From positions 1-64,000 of the forward strand of contig CBDIHI010000010.1 of the NCBI GenBank assembly GCA_965279075.1: a stretch of DNA of 64,000 nucleotides, written 5' to 3'. Origin of the DNA: SZAS-79 sp965279075 (lineage in GTDB: Bacteria; Pseudomonadota; Gammaproteobacteria; Burkholderiales; SG8-39). This document shows positions 7,679 to 15,704 of the stretch, piece after piece. Each line of letters starts with the position of its first letter. Within the stretch, counting starts at the first letter, position 1. Under the pieces are notes generated by a model. That model was not told where the DNA came from, searched no databases, and saw nothing but the letters and a program-made list of their open reading frames with translations. Both the position numbers and the translations under genes were made by a program.

Positions 7679-9196
7679 CTACAACACCTCGGCCGCATGG
7701 TCGGCCAGCCGCGAGCGCTCGCCGCGCGCGAGGGTCACGTGCCCGGAATGCGCCCAGTCCTTGAATCGGTCGACCACGTAGGTCAGGCCGGACGAGCCCT
7801 CGGTGAGGTAGGGCGTGTCGATCTGCGCGATGTTCCCGAGGCACAGCACCTTGGTGCCGGGCCCGGCGCGGGTGACCAGCGTCTTCATCTGCTTGGAGGT
7901 CAGGTTCTGCGCCTCGTCGATGATCAGGAACTTGTTGATGAAGGTGCGGCCGCGCATGAAGTTCAGCGACTTGATCTTGATGCGCGAGCGCACGAGGTCG
8001 CGCGTCGCCGCGCGGCCCCATTCACCGCCCGACTCGTCGGTCGCGTTCAGCACGTCCAGGTTGTCCTCGAACGCGCCCATCCAGGGGGTCATCTTCTCCT
8101 CCTCCGTGCCCGGCAGGAAGCCGATGTCCTCGCCGATCGGCACCGTGACACGGGTCACGATGATCTCGGTGTAGCGCTTCTCGTCGAGCACCTGCGTGAG
8201 GCCCGCGGCCAGGGCCAGCAGCGTCTTGCCCGTGCCCGCCTGGCCGAGCAGCGTCACGAAGTCGACCGCCGGGTTCATCAGGAGATTGAGGGCGAAATTC
8301 TGTTCGCGGTTGCGCGACGTGATGCCCCACACGGAATTCTTGGCGTGCGAGTAGTCGCGCAGGGTTTCGAGCACCGCCACGCGGCCGGTGCGTTCCTTCA
8401 CCACGGCGTACAGGGGTCGGTCGCCCGACTCGTCGTAAACGAACTGGTTGACGCTGAGCGCCGGCACCATGGGCCCGCGCACCCGGTAGTAGGTATGGCC
8501 GTCCTTCTTCCAGGATTCCATGTCCTTGCCGTGCGTGTCCCAGAAGTCGGCCGGCAGCTTCATGACCCCGGTGTAAAGGAGGTCGCTGTCCTCCAGCACC
8601 TTGTCGTTCGAGTAGTCCTCCGCGGCGAGGGCGAGCGCCCGCGCCTTGATCCGCATGTTGATGTCCTTGGTGACGAGGATCACCTGGCGCTGCGGATGCT
8701 TCTTGTGGAGGTGGCTGACGACCGAAAGGATCTGGTTGTCGACCTTGCCCATCGGGAGGGTCACGGGAAGGTCCGCGCTGATCGCCTCGGTCTGCAGGAA
8801 GATGCGGCCCTTGGGCGTTTCGCCGGCCTTCGCCGGCAGCGGGATGCCCTTGCCGATGTCGGCGGACTTCGAGCCCGCCACCGTCGACACGATCTCGTCG
8901 AGGAAGCGGCTCGCCTGGCGGGCGTTGCGCGAGACGTCCGACAATCCCTTCTTGTGGTTGTCGAGTTCTTCGAGCGTGCCGATCGGCAGGTAGACGTCGT
9001 GCTCCTCGAAGCGGAACAGGCTCGTCGGGTCGTGCATCAGCACGTTCGTGTCGAGCACGAACAGTTTCGTGACGCGGGATTTCTTCGTAGTACGGGCTTT
9101 TTTCTTGGCCAAGGAGGAGGTGGGGGTAGGGGCTTCGGTCAAATCGCTGCGGACGTCGTCGGTGCTGCCGTTCGGACGGTCATAGGGTTTTAACAA
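7679..9196 (-). CDS. PIN-domain/PhoH-family ATPase (PhoH2/YlaK type)
   Basis: 505-residue fusion of an N-terminal PIN nuclease domain and a C-terminal PhoH ATPase. PIN acidic residues: Asp49 (VLDTNVLMHD), Glu76-77, Asp153, Asp178. PhoH domain: Walker A GQAGTGKT (318-325), Walker B FLIIDEAQ (423-430). PhoH2 proteins are described as RNA helicase/RNases, often in toxin-antitoxin-like loci, but this solitary long form is widespread in proteobacteria. A basic Lys/Arg linker (residues 31-44) precedes the PIN domain. The ATG lies inside the end of bcp (17-nt overlap), so the two are probably co-transcribed. Confidence 0.93.
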   Translation of the reverse strand: MLKPYDRPNGSTDDVRSDLTEAPTPTSSLAKKKARTTKKSRVTKLFVLDTNVLMHDPTSLFRFEEHDVYLPIGTLEELDNHKKGLSDVSRNARQASRFLDEIVSTVAGSKSADIGKGIPLPAKAGETPKGRIFLQTEAISADLPVTLPMGKVDNQILSVVSHLHKKHPQRQVILVTKDINMRIKARALALAAEDYSNDKVLEDSDLLYTGVMKLPADFWDTHGKDMESWKKDGHTYYRVRGPMVPALSVNQFVYDESGDRPLYAVVKERTGRVAVLETLRDYSHAKNSVWGITSRNREQNFALNLLMNPAVDFVTLLGQAGTGKTLLALAAGLTQVLDEKRYTEIIVTRVTVPIGEDIGFLPGTEEEKMTPWMGAFEDNLDVLNATDESGGEWGRAATRDLVRSRIKIKSLNFMRGRTFINKFLIIDEAQNLTSKQMKTLVTRAGPGTKVLCLGNIAQIDTPYLTEGSSGLTYVVDRFKDWAHSGHVTLARGERSRLADHAAEVL

Positions 9197-9635
9197 AGCT
9201 CAGTACCTCCTCTGCGTGGCCGGGGACTTTCAAACCGCGCCATTCGCGTACGAGCACGCCCTTCGCGTCCAGGACGAACGTGCTCCGCTCGATGCCGCGG
9301 ACCTTCTTGCCGTACATGTTCTTCATCTTGATCACGTCGAACTGCGCGCAGGCGGTCTCCTGGGCGTCGGACAGCAGTTCGAACGGGAAGGCGAACTTGG
9401 CCTTGAAATTCTCGTGCGACCTGAGCGAGTCGCGCGACACGCCGAAGACCTCGCAGCCGGCCTTGGCGAAACCCTTGTGGAGTTCCCCGAAGCGGACGCT
9501 CTCGGTGGTGCAGCCGGGCGTGTTGTCCTTCGGGTAGAAATAGAGCACCAGCTTCTTGCCTTTGTGCTCGGACAGCTTGAACGTCGCACCGCCGGTCGAC
9601 GGGAGGGAGAAATCCTTGACGGGTTTACCTAGCAT
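9180..9635 (-). CDS. bcp: Peroxiredoxin, Bcp/PrxQ family
   Basis: Thioredoxin-dependent thiol peroxidase of 151 residues. The peroxidatic cysteine is Cys42 in the PKDNTPGCTTES motif. The resolving cysteine found five residues later in E. coli Bcp is replaced by Val47, so this is a one-Cys form or uses Cys60 or the Cys near 98. It is first in a two-gene unit with the PhoH gene, behind an AT-rich spacer that must hold its promoter. Confidence 0.94.
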   Translation of the reverse strand: MLGKPVKDFSLPSTGGATFKLSEHKGKKLVLYFYPKDNTPGCTTESVRFGELHKGFAKAGCEVFGVSRDSLRSHENFKAKFAFPFELLSDAQETACAQFDVIKMKNMYGKKVRGIERSTFVLDAKGVLVREWRGLKVPGHAEEVLSFVKTL

Positions 9636-9775
9636 GCCTGGTTTCTTTGAAAACCTTTTTTAGCAATGCATTGCAACATCTTCATTGAACACAATTTGTT
9701 TTACGACTGCAAGCGTTCCGCCAAAAATATTTTTTTGCGGATGCAGGAGCCTGAAACAAAAGGACTTTCGCGCCA
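9636..9775. promoter_or_regulatory. AT-rich spacer with palindrome upstream of bcp
   Basis: 140 bp of clearly lower GC than its surroundings. It contains the perfect 12-bp palindrome GCAATGCATTGC (9663-9674), just 28 bp from the bcp start, and an imperfect inverted repeat CCGCCAAAAATA/TATTTTTTTGCGG around 9719-9741. A weak minus-strand promoter (TTGCAG, 17 bp, TTCAAT) can be read between them. The CMD-family gene ends just beyond at 9776. The palindrome could be the operator of a peroxide or redox regulator; which one is not evident. Confidence 0.4.
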
Positions 9776-10333
9776 TCACGCCAGCGCCTTCAACGGCACG
9801 GCGTCCGCAGGCAGCGGATGGCGGTCCACATTGAGGACCATCGATACCATCGTGTAGTAGCCGCAGGCGCCGACCAGGTCCACCACGCCACGCTCACCGA
9901 ACAGTCCCACCGCGGTCCCGTACGTTGCGTCCGTGACCTGCTTATCCTCGAGCAATTCACGACAGAAATCGTACACGGCGGATTCGTCGGCCTTCAGTGC
10001 GCCCGGACGCAGGCCGGCGGCGATCTCGTCGGCGGCCTTCGGGTCGAGTCCGGCGGCGAGCGCGAGCTTGCGGTGCGCGTACCACTCGAACTGCGCCGTC
10101 CAGTGGCGCGCCACGACCAGGATGGCGAGCTCGTTCAGGCGCGCGGGCAGCGAGCTGTGGAAGCGTATGAATTCGCCCACCTTCTGGAAACGGTCTGCGA
10201 GGCCCGGGCTGCGCAGCAGTGCATTGAACGGGCCGCGTACGCCGCCGCGCGGGCCCGCGGCGATCGCCTCATACGCCGAACGCTGCTCAGGGGTCATGTC
10301 GGACGGGGAAAGGGGGGCGAAGCGGGATGTCAT
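9776..10333 (-). CDS. Carboxymuconolactone decarboxylase (CMD/AhpD-like) family protein
   Basis: 185-residue all-helical protein of the CMD superfamily. The recognisable part is ELAILVVARHWTAQFEWYAH (residues ~88-107), where AhpD enzymes carry a CxxC redox pair; here no cysteine is present at that site, so a peroxidase role like AhpD is unlikely and a decarboxylase/hydrolase-type or unknown role is more likely. It sits downstream of the triple-palindrome element and the maleate-isomerase-like gene on the same strand, which suggests an aromatic or diacid catabolic setting. Confidence 0.85.
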   Translation of the reverse strand: MTSRFAPLSPSDMTPEQRSAYEAIAAGPRGGVRGPFNALLRSPGLADRFQKVGEFIRFHSSLPARLNELAILVVARHWTAQFEWYAHRKLALAAGLDPKAADEIAAGLRPGALKADESAVYDFCRELLEDKQVTDATYGTAVGLFGERGVVDLVGACGYYTMVSMVLNVDRHPLPADAVPLKALA

Positions 10334-10376
10334 GTGTGAACTCCGATCAGCGCAGGCGGGGAATTGACTTCCCCGG

Positions 10377-10446
10377 TCTCATGATTTCGTGAGGCTTGAT
10401 CGTTTGCGCGTACGCGCAAACGAAGAAACCTCACGAAATCATGAGA
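10377..10446. repeat. 70-bp nested palindrome between two minus-strand genes
   Basis: Two 18-nt perfect inverted arms, TCTCATGATTTCGTGAGG (10377-10394) and its complement (10429-10446), flank a 22-bp perfect palindrome with arms CGTTTGCGCG/CGCGCAAACG (10401-10422). Each outer arm contains a 16-bp near-palindrome of its own (CTCATGA-TT-TCGTGAG). It lies in the 151-bp gap between the stop of the maleate-isomerase-like gene and the start of the CMD gene. As RNA it would fold into one long hairpin; as DNA it looks like three adjacent dyad operators. There is no T-run, so it is not a standard terminator. Confidence 0.9.
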
Positions 10447-10484
10447 TTCATTGAATTCAACCCCGAACCCTCGTCGATTCGGGC

Positions 10485-11228
10485 TTAGTGCTTCTCCAGC
10501 AGACTCCCCCACCCCGGCACTTTGTCCGCAATTCCGTTCTTCCTGAGCGCATGCCAGTAAATCGCGGTGTTGATCGCGAGAATGGGCTTCTTACGTTCGG
10601 ACTCCATCTTCGCGGCGAGCGCGCCGAAGGCGAGGTTGGTGCCGACCTGGATCACGGCATCGACGTCGTCGCCGTCGAGTTCCTCGACGGTCGAGCGCAA
10701 TTGCTCCGGCGTGGCGTGGGCGATCAATACCGGCGAGGCGCACTTGAGGCCCTTGATGCGCACGACCGGGAACCCGGACTCCTCGAAGAACTGCTGCACG
10801 TTCTTGTCGCCGACGGGGAAGTAGGGGGTAAGTACCGCGATCCGCTTGACCCCGAGCTTGGCGAAAGCGGCGGCGCAGGACTCGGCGCCGCCGGTGACGC
10901 CAAGTCCCGTATGCGCCTCGAGGTCGGCGTTGAGCTTGCGGCTGGCGGCGAGGCCGCCCCAGAACGTTTCCACCGAGATGCCCAGCACGACGTGGTCGGG
11001 CTCGCAGCTCATCGCGCTGTCCACCGCTTCGAGCTGCGCCGCGGCGATGTTCTCGACCAGCCGCTTGAAGTCCTCGTCGCTGTTCAGCGGGTCGTTGGGA
11101 ATGCGGATCCGGCTGGTGTGGTTGGTGACGCCGGCCGGGCGCATGCCGTCGAACTCGGGTTGCACGCTGGTGTTGGTCGAGGGAATGAGTACGGCGAACT
11201 TCTTGCGCCAGCCCAGGGAGTCGGTCAT
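10485..11228 (-). CDS. Asp/Glu racemase superfamily protein, maleate isomerase-like
   Basis: 247 residues of the Asp/Glu racemase fold (maleate cis-trans isomerase, arylmalonate decarboxylase). The N-terminal motif AVLIPSTNTSVQPEF binds the substrate carboxylate in this family. Positions that normally hold the two catalytic cysteines appear to be replaced: the first half has LGISVETFWGG and the second AVIQVGTNLAFGA, with Ser/Val where Cys is expected. So it belongs to the family but classical two-Cys isomerisation is doubtful. It is followed by the nested palindrome and the CMD-family gene. Confidence 0.82.
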   Translation of the reverse strand: MTDSLGWRKKFAVLIPSTNTSVQPEFDGMRPAGVTNHTSRIRIPNDPLNSDEDFKRLVENIAAAQLEAVDSAMSCEPDHVVLGISVETFWGGLAASRKLNADLEAHTGLGVTGGAESCAAAFAKLGVKRIAVLTPYFPVGDKNVQQFFEESGFPVVRIKGLKCASPVLIAHATPEQLRSTVEELDGDDVDAVIQVGTNLAFGALAAKMESERKKPILAINTAIYWHALRKNGIADKVPGWGSLLEKH

Positions 11229-11246
11229 GGTCGTGGGGTCACTTGG

Positions 11247-11615
11247 TTACTTGAAAAGTAGGGCGGCGGCGACTTTGCGTTCTTCCGCCATGAGGATGTT
11301 GTAGGTGCGGCAGGCCGCCTGCAGGTCCATGACCTCGACCCCGATGCGGGCTTCGGCCAGTGCGCGGGTCACGGAAGGATGCGGAAACCGGATCCTGTCG
11401 CCGGTGCCGAGCAATACGACCTCGGGACGCAGCGCGACGATCGCCTGGAAGTGAGCGGCCTCCAGCGTGTCGAACCCGTCCGGTTCCCAGGCCATCAGGT
11501 GCTCGGGCATCACCACGACGCTCGCCTCGTGGCGCGCGTCGTTGACCAGCACGAATCCCGGGCCGTAGCCGGTGAAGGTGTTGAGGCTGGTGAGGCCGGA
11601 CGCGTGGAGTTTCAA
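11247..11615 (-). CDS. Mth938-like domain protein (DUF498/NDUFAF3 family)
   Basis: 122-residue single-domain protein. The body GYGPGFVLVND, VVVMPEH, PEVVLLGTGDRIRFPHP and MDLQAACRTYNILMAEERKVAAALL is typical of Mth938-like proteins, related to the complex I assembly factor NDUFAF3 and often adjacent to Sec or respiratory genes. Biochemical role in bacteria is not established. It lies 18 bp upstream of the maleate-isomerase-like gene on the same strand and is divergent from alaC. Confidence 0.88.
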   Translation of the reverse strand: MKLHASGLTSLNTFTGYGPGFVLVNDARHEASVVVMPEHLMAWEPDGFDTLEAAHFQAIVALRPEVVLLGTGDRIRFPHPSVTRALAEARIGVEVMDLQAACRTYNILMAEERKVAAALLFK

Positions 11616-11654
11616 ACGGGTGCGTGGAAAAGGTGCGCCGAAATGTGGCGCAGA

Positions 11655-11684
11655 TTGAGCCGGAGGCGCGCAGTGAAGTAGAAT
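11655..11684 (+). promoter_or_regulatory. Promoter of the alaC-hom-thrC operon
   Basis: TTGAGC (11655-11660), an 18-bp spacer and TAGAAT (11679-11684), 73 bp before the alaC start, in the divergent gap shared with the Mth938-like gene. Confidence 0.55.
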
Positions 11685-11757
11685 TCCATCTTTATTTCAG
11701 GGCCTTAAGCTCCGCGGTCGGAACATGCGGGAGCGCGGGCCCAACCACCCGGAAGCC

Positions 11758-12945
11758 ATGCACGAGTTTAGCCGAATCAAGCGACTGCCGCCGTACGTGT
11801 TCAACATCACCGCCGAGCTCAAGATGGCGGCGCGGCGGCGCGGCGAGGACATCATCGACCTGTCGATGGGCAACCCCGACGGGCCGACCCCGCAGCACAT
11901 CGTGGACAAGCTGGTCGAGGCGGCGCAGCGCCAGGACACGCACGGCTATTCCGTCTCCAAGGGCATTCCCCGCCTGCGCAAGGCCATCTGCGACTGGTAC
12001 AAGCGGCGCTATGACGTGGAATTCGATCCCGAGTCGGAGGCCATCGTCACCATCGGCTCCAAGGAGGGCCTCGCGCACCTGATGCTGGCCACCCTCGAGC
12101 GCGGCGACACCGTGCTGGTGCCGAACCCCTCGTACCCGATCCACATCTACGGCGCGATCATTGCGGGCGCGGACATCCGCTCGGTGCGCATGACGCCCGG
12201 CGTGGATTTCTTCGAGGAGGCGGAGCGCGCGATCCGCGAGCTGATCCCCAAGCCCAAGATGCTGGTGCTCGGCTTCCCGTCGAACCCGACGGCGATGTGC
12301 GTGGACCTCGAGTTCTTCGAGCGCATCGTCGCGCTGGCGAAAAAGCACGACATCCTCGTGGTGCACGACCTCGCGTACGCGGACATCACCTTCGAGGACT
12401 ACAAGGCGCCCTCGATCATGCAGGTGCCCGGCGCGCGTGACGTGGCCGTGGAGTTCTTCACCATGTCGAAGAGCTACAACATGGCCGGCTGGCGGATCGG
12501 CTTCATGGTCGGCAACAAGGATCTGGTGCATGCGTTGGCGCGCATGAAGAGCTACCACGACTACGGGACCTTCGCACCGATCCAGATCGCATCCATCGTG
12601 GCGCTGGAGGGGCCGCAGGACTGTGTCGAGGAGATCCGCCTCAAATACCAGAAGCGCCGCGACGTCATGGTCAAGGGCCTGCACGACATCGGCTGGATGG
12701 TCGAGAACCCCAAGGCGTCGATGTATGTCTGGGCGAAGATCCCCGAGTTCTATGCCAAGCTGGGGTCGCTCGAGTTCGCGAAGCGGCTGCTGCAGGAGGC
12801 GAAGATCGCCGTATCGCCCGGCATAGGCTTCGGCGACTACGGCGACGACCACGTGCGCATCGCGCTGATCGAAAACGAGCACCGCCTGCGCCAGGCCGTG
12901 CGCGGCGTGCGCGAGATGTTCAAGAAGGACGGGTTGATCAAATGA
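11758..12945 (+). CDS. alaC: Alanine transaminase AlaC (class I aminotransferase)
   Basis: PLP enzyme interconverting pyruvate and alanine with glutamate. 395 residues from ATG 11758 (MHEFSRIKRLPPYVF), preferred over ATG 11725 because the family begins this way and GGAAG precedes it. PLP-binding Lys238 lies in TMSKSYNMAGWRIGF; the substrate/cofactor motifs DLSMGNPDGPTP and LGFPSNPTA are intact. Immediately upstream of hom, as in many betaproteobacteria, which links alanine and aspartate-family amino acid supply. Confidence 0.94.
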   Translation: MHEFSRIKRLPPYVFNITAELKMAARRRGEDIIDLSMGNPDGPTPQHIVDKLVEAAQRQDTHGYSVSKGIPRLRKAICDWYKRRYDVEFDPESEAIVTIGSKEGLAHLMLATLERGDTVLVPNPSYPIHIYGAIIAGADIRSVRMTPGVDFFEEAERAIRELIPKPKMLVLGFPSNPTAMCVDLEFFERIVALAKKHDILVVHDLAYADITFEDYKAPSIMQVPGARDVAVEFFTMSKSYNMAGWRIGFMVGNKDLVHALARMKSYHDYGTFAPIQIASIVALEGPQDCVEEIRLKYQKRRDVMVKGLHDIGWMVENPKASMYVWAKIPEFYAKLGSLEFAKRLLQEAKIAVSPGIGFGDYGDDHVRIALIENEHRLRQAVRGVREMFKKDGLIK

Positions 12946-14276
12946 AGACCGCCGCGAAGCAAAGCCTCAAACCCATCCGCGTCGGCCTGCTGGGCATAGG
13001 CACGGTCGGCGGCGGTACCTGGGAAGTCCTGCGCCGCAACGCCGACGAGATCCAGCGCCGCGCCGGCCGGGCCATCAAGATCACCATGGTCGCCGACAAG
13101 GCGGTCGCGCATGCGCGCTCCATCGTCAAGGGCAAGGCGAAAGTGGTTGCGGACGCGTGGGAAGTGGTGCGCTCGCCGGATGTCGACATCGTCATCGAAC
13201 TGATCGGCGGTTACACGATCGCCAAGGACCTCGTGCTCGAGGCGATCGCCAACGGCAAGCACGTGGTGACGGCCAACAAGGCGCTGCTTGCCACGCAGGG
13301 CAACCGCATATTCGCCGCCGCGCAGAAGAAGGGCGTAGTGGTCGCTTTCGAAGCGGCCGTGGCCGGCGGCATCCCCATCATCAAGGCGCTCAGGGAGGGG
13401 CTCGCGGCCAACCGCATCGAATGGATCGCCGGCATCATCAACGGCACCTCCAACTTCATCCTGTCCGAGATGCGCGACAAGGGCCTGCCATTCGCGGCGG
13501 TGCTGGCCGAGGCGCAGAAGCGCGGTTACGCCGAGGCGGATCCCACCTTCGACATCGAGGGGATCGACGCCGGGCACAAGCTCGCCATCATGTCGGCGAT
13601 CGCTTTCGGCATCCCCATGCAGTTCTCCAAGGCCTACACCGAGGGGATCTCCGGGCTTACGCAGGAGGACATCCGCTATGCAGAGCAACTCGGGTACCGG
13701 ATCAAGCTGCTGGGCATCACCAAGCGGGTGAAGGCTGGAATCGAACTGCGCGTGCACCCGACGCTGGTGCCGACGCGGCGCCTGATCGCCAACGTCGAGG
13801 GCGTCATGAACGGCATCCTCGTCAAGGGCGACGCGGTCGGCCCGACGCTCTACTACGGCGCGGGCGCCGGCAGCCTGCCCACCGCGAGCGCGGTGGTGGC
13901 CGACCTCATCGACGTCACGCGCCTCATCACGGCCGACCCGGAGCACCGCGTCCCGCACCTCGCTTTCCAGCCCGACCAGATGTCGGATATCCCGGTGCTG
14001 CCGATGGGCGAGGTGCAGACCTCGTACTACCTGCGCATGCGCGTGGTCGACAAGCCCGGCGTGCTCGCCGACCTCACGCGCATCTTCGCCAGGGCCTCGA
14101 TCTCGATCGACGCGATGGTGCAGAAGGAGCCGGGCGAGGGCGAGAGCCGGGTCGACATCGTGCTGCTGACCCACAAGGCGATCGAGAAGAACGTGGACGC
14201 GGCGATCGCGAAGATCGAGAAGCTGCGCTCCGTGGTGGGCAAGGTCACCCGCATCCGCCTCGAAGAGCTCCTGTAG
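12942..14276 (+). CDS. hom: Homoserine dehydrogenase
   Basis: NAD(P)-dependent reduction of aspartate semialdehyde to homoserine. 444 residues: Rossmann domain with GLLGIGTVGGG (~14-24), catalytic domain with the signature ANKALLATQG, GIINGTSNFILSEM and EADPTFDIEGIDAGHK, and a C-terminal ACT domain (~360-440, RMRVVDKPGVLADLTRIFA) for threonine feedback. The ATG overlaps the alaC stop (ATGA), and the TAG stop overlaps the thrC GTG, so the three genes form a tightly coupled operon. Confidence 0.97.
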   Translation: MKTAAKQSLKPIRVGLLGIGTVGGGTWEVLRRNADEIQRRAGRAIKITMVADKAVAHARSIVKGKAKVVADAWEVVRSPDVDIVIELIGGYTIAKDLVLEAIANGKHVVTANKALLATQGNRIFAAAQKKGVVVAFEAAVAGGIPIIKALREGLAANRIEWIAGIINGTSNFILSEMRDKGLPFAAVLAEAQKRGYAEADPTFDIEGIDAGHKLAIMSAIAFGIPMQFSKAYTEGISGLTQEDIRYAEQLGYRIKLLGITKRVKAGIELRVHPTLVPTRRLIANVEGVMNGILVKGDAVGPTLYYGAGAGSLPTASAVVADLIDVTRLITADPEHRVPHLAFQPDQMSDIPVLPMGEVQTSYYLRMRVVDKPGVLADLTRIFARASISIDAMVQKEPGEGESRVDIVLLTHKAIEKNVDAAIAKIEKLRSVVGKVTRIRLEELL

Positions 14277-15694
14277 TGCGCTACGTCAGCACCCGCGGCG
14301 GCGTATCGGGCACTGCGGCGCCCAAGTCGTTCACCTCCATCCTGCTCGAGGGGCTTGCGCAGGACGGCGGCCTGTTCGTCGCGGAGTCGTACCCGGTGGT
14401 CCTGCCGCCGGAGCTGAAGGCGATGCGGGCAATGACCTATCCGCAGCTGGCGTTCGCGGTGATGTCGAAGTTCGCCGACGACATCCCGGCGGCCGATCTG
14501 CGCGCGATGATCGACCGGACGTACACGAAAGAAGCCTTCCGCAGCGCCGACATCACGCCGCTGAAGACGCTGGAGCCGGGATTGCACGTGCTCGGCCTGT
14601 CGAACGGCCCGACGCTCGCGTTCAAGGACCTGGCGATGCAGCTGATCGGCAACCTGTTCGAGTACGCGCTGGCGAAGAAGGGCGAGCAGCTCAACATCCT
14701 CGGCGCGACCTCCGGCGACACGGGCTCTGCGGCCGAGTACGCGATGCGCGGCAAGAAGGGCATCCGCGTCTTCATGCTCTCGCCGCATGGGCGCATGAGT
14801 CCTTTCCAGACCGCGCAGATGTTCTCGCTGCAGGACCCGAACATTTTCAACCTCGCGGTGAAAGGCGTGTTCGACGACTGCCAGGACATCGTCAAGGCGG
14901 TGTCGGGCGACGCGGCGTTCAAGGCGAAGCACCGCATCGGCACGGTCAACTCGATCAACTGGGCGCGGGTCGCCGCGCAGGTCGTGTACTACTTCAAGGG
15001 CTACTTCGCCGCGACGAAATCGAACGACGAGGTCGTGACCTTCTCCGTGCCGTCGGGAAATTTCGGCAACGTCTACGCCGGGCACATCGCCCGAAGCATG
15101 GGGCTGCCCATCAAGCGGCTGGTGCTGGCCACCAACGAGAACAACGTGCTCGACGAGTTCTTCCGCACCGGCAAGTACCGCGTCCGGAAGGGCGCCGAGG
15201 TGCACGCCACGTCCAGCCCGTCGATGGACATCTCCAAGGCTTCGAATTTCGAGCGGTATGTGGCCGACATCCTGGGCCGTGACGCGGCCAGGGTGAAGGC
15301 GCTGTGGGCGCAGCTCGACTCGACCGGGGTGTTCGACCTTTCCGGCGGCAATTTCAAGGACCTCGTCGCCTCGACCGGGTTCAGTTCCGGCTCAAGCACG
15401 CACGCCGACCGCATCTCGACCATCCGCGGCATCCACGAGGACCATGGCGTGATCGTCGACACGCACACCGCCGACGGCATCAAGGTCGGCCTGCAGTTCC
15501 GCGAGGAGGGCGTGCCGCTCATCTGCCTCGAGACGGCGCTGCCGGCGAAGTTCTCCGAGACGATCCACGAGGCCCTTGGCCGTGAGTCGGAGCGTCCGCC
15601 GGGGTACGAAGGCATCGAGGCGCTGCCGCAGCGCTTCGACGTGATCGAGGCGGACGCGGCGAAGGTGAAGGCGTACATCGCCGCCCGTACCTGA
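14276..15694 (+). CDS. thrC: Threonine synthase
   Basis: PLP enzyme converting phosphohomoserine to threonine. 472 residues, the long class. PLP Lys117 is in LAFKDLA; the phosphate loop is ATSGDTGSAAEYA. The start is GTG 14276 (MRYVSTRGG), sharing one base with the hom stop; no ATG is available near the expected N-terminus. There is no thrB homoserine kinase next to it in the window. Confidence 0.96.
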   Translation: MRYVSTRGGVSGTAAPKSFTSILLEGLAQDGGLFVAESYPVVLPPELKAMRAMTYPQLAFAVMSKFADDIPAADLRAMIDRTYTKEAFRSADITPLKTLEPGLHVLGLSNGPTLAFKDLAMQLIGNLFEYALAKKGEQLNILGATSGDTGSAAEYAMRGKKGIRVFMLSPHGRMSPFQTAQMFSLQDPNIFNLAVKGVFDDCQDIVKAVSGDAAFKAKHRIGTVNSINWARVAAQVVYYFKGYFAATKSNDEVVTFSVPSGNFGNVYAGHIARSMGLPIKRLVLATNENNVLDEFFRTGKYRVRKGAEVHATSSPSMDISKASNFERYVADILGRDAARVKALWAQLDSTGVFDLSGGNFKDLVASTGFSSGSSTHADRISTIRGIHEDHGVIVDTHTADGIKVGLQFREEGVPLICLETALPAKFSETIHEALGRESERPPGYEGIEALPQRFDVIEADAAKVKAYIAART

Positions 15695-15704
15695 CGCGAC
15701 CTGC

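Noticed and set aside
7679..9196. PIN-PhoH as a toxin-antitoxin locus
   Set aside because: There is no small antitoxin gene upstream; the neighbour is bcp, and this long PIN-PhoH form is common and solitary in proteobacteria.
9666..9857. 63-codon plus-strand frame in the bcp spacer
   Set aside because: No ribosome-binding site and no recognisable content; it runs into the CMD-family gene on the other strand.
10330..10512. 60-codon minus-strand frame through the triple palindrome
   Set aside because: It translates the inverted repeat, has no ribosome-binding site and overlaps two real genes' ends.
13157..14275. Upstream extension of the thrC frame through hom
   Set aside because: The frame is open by composition only; thrC homology begins at GTG 14276.
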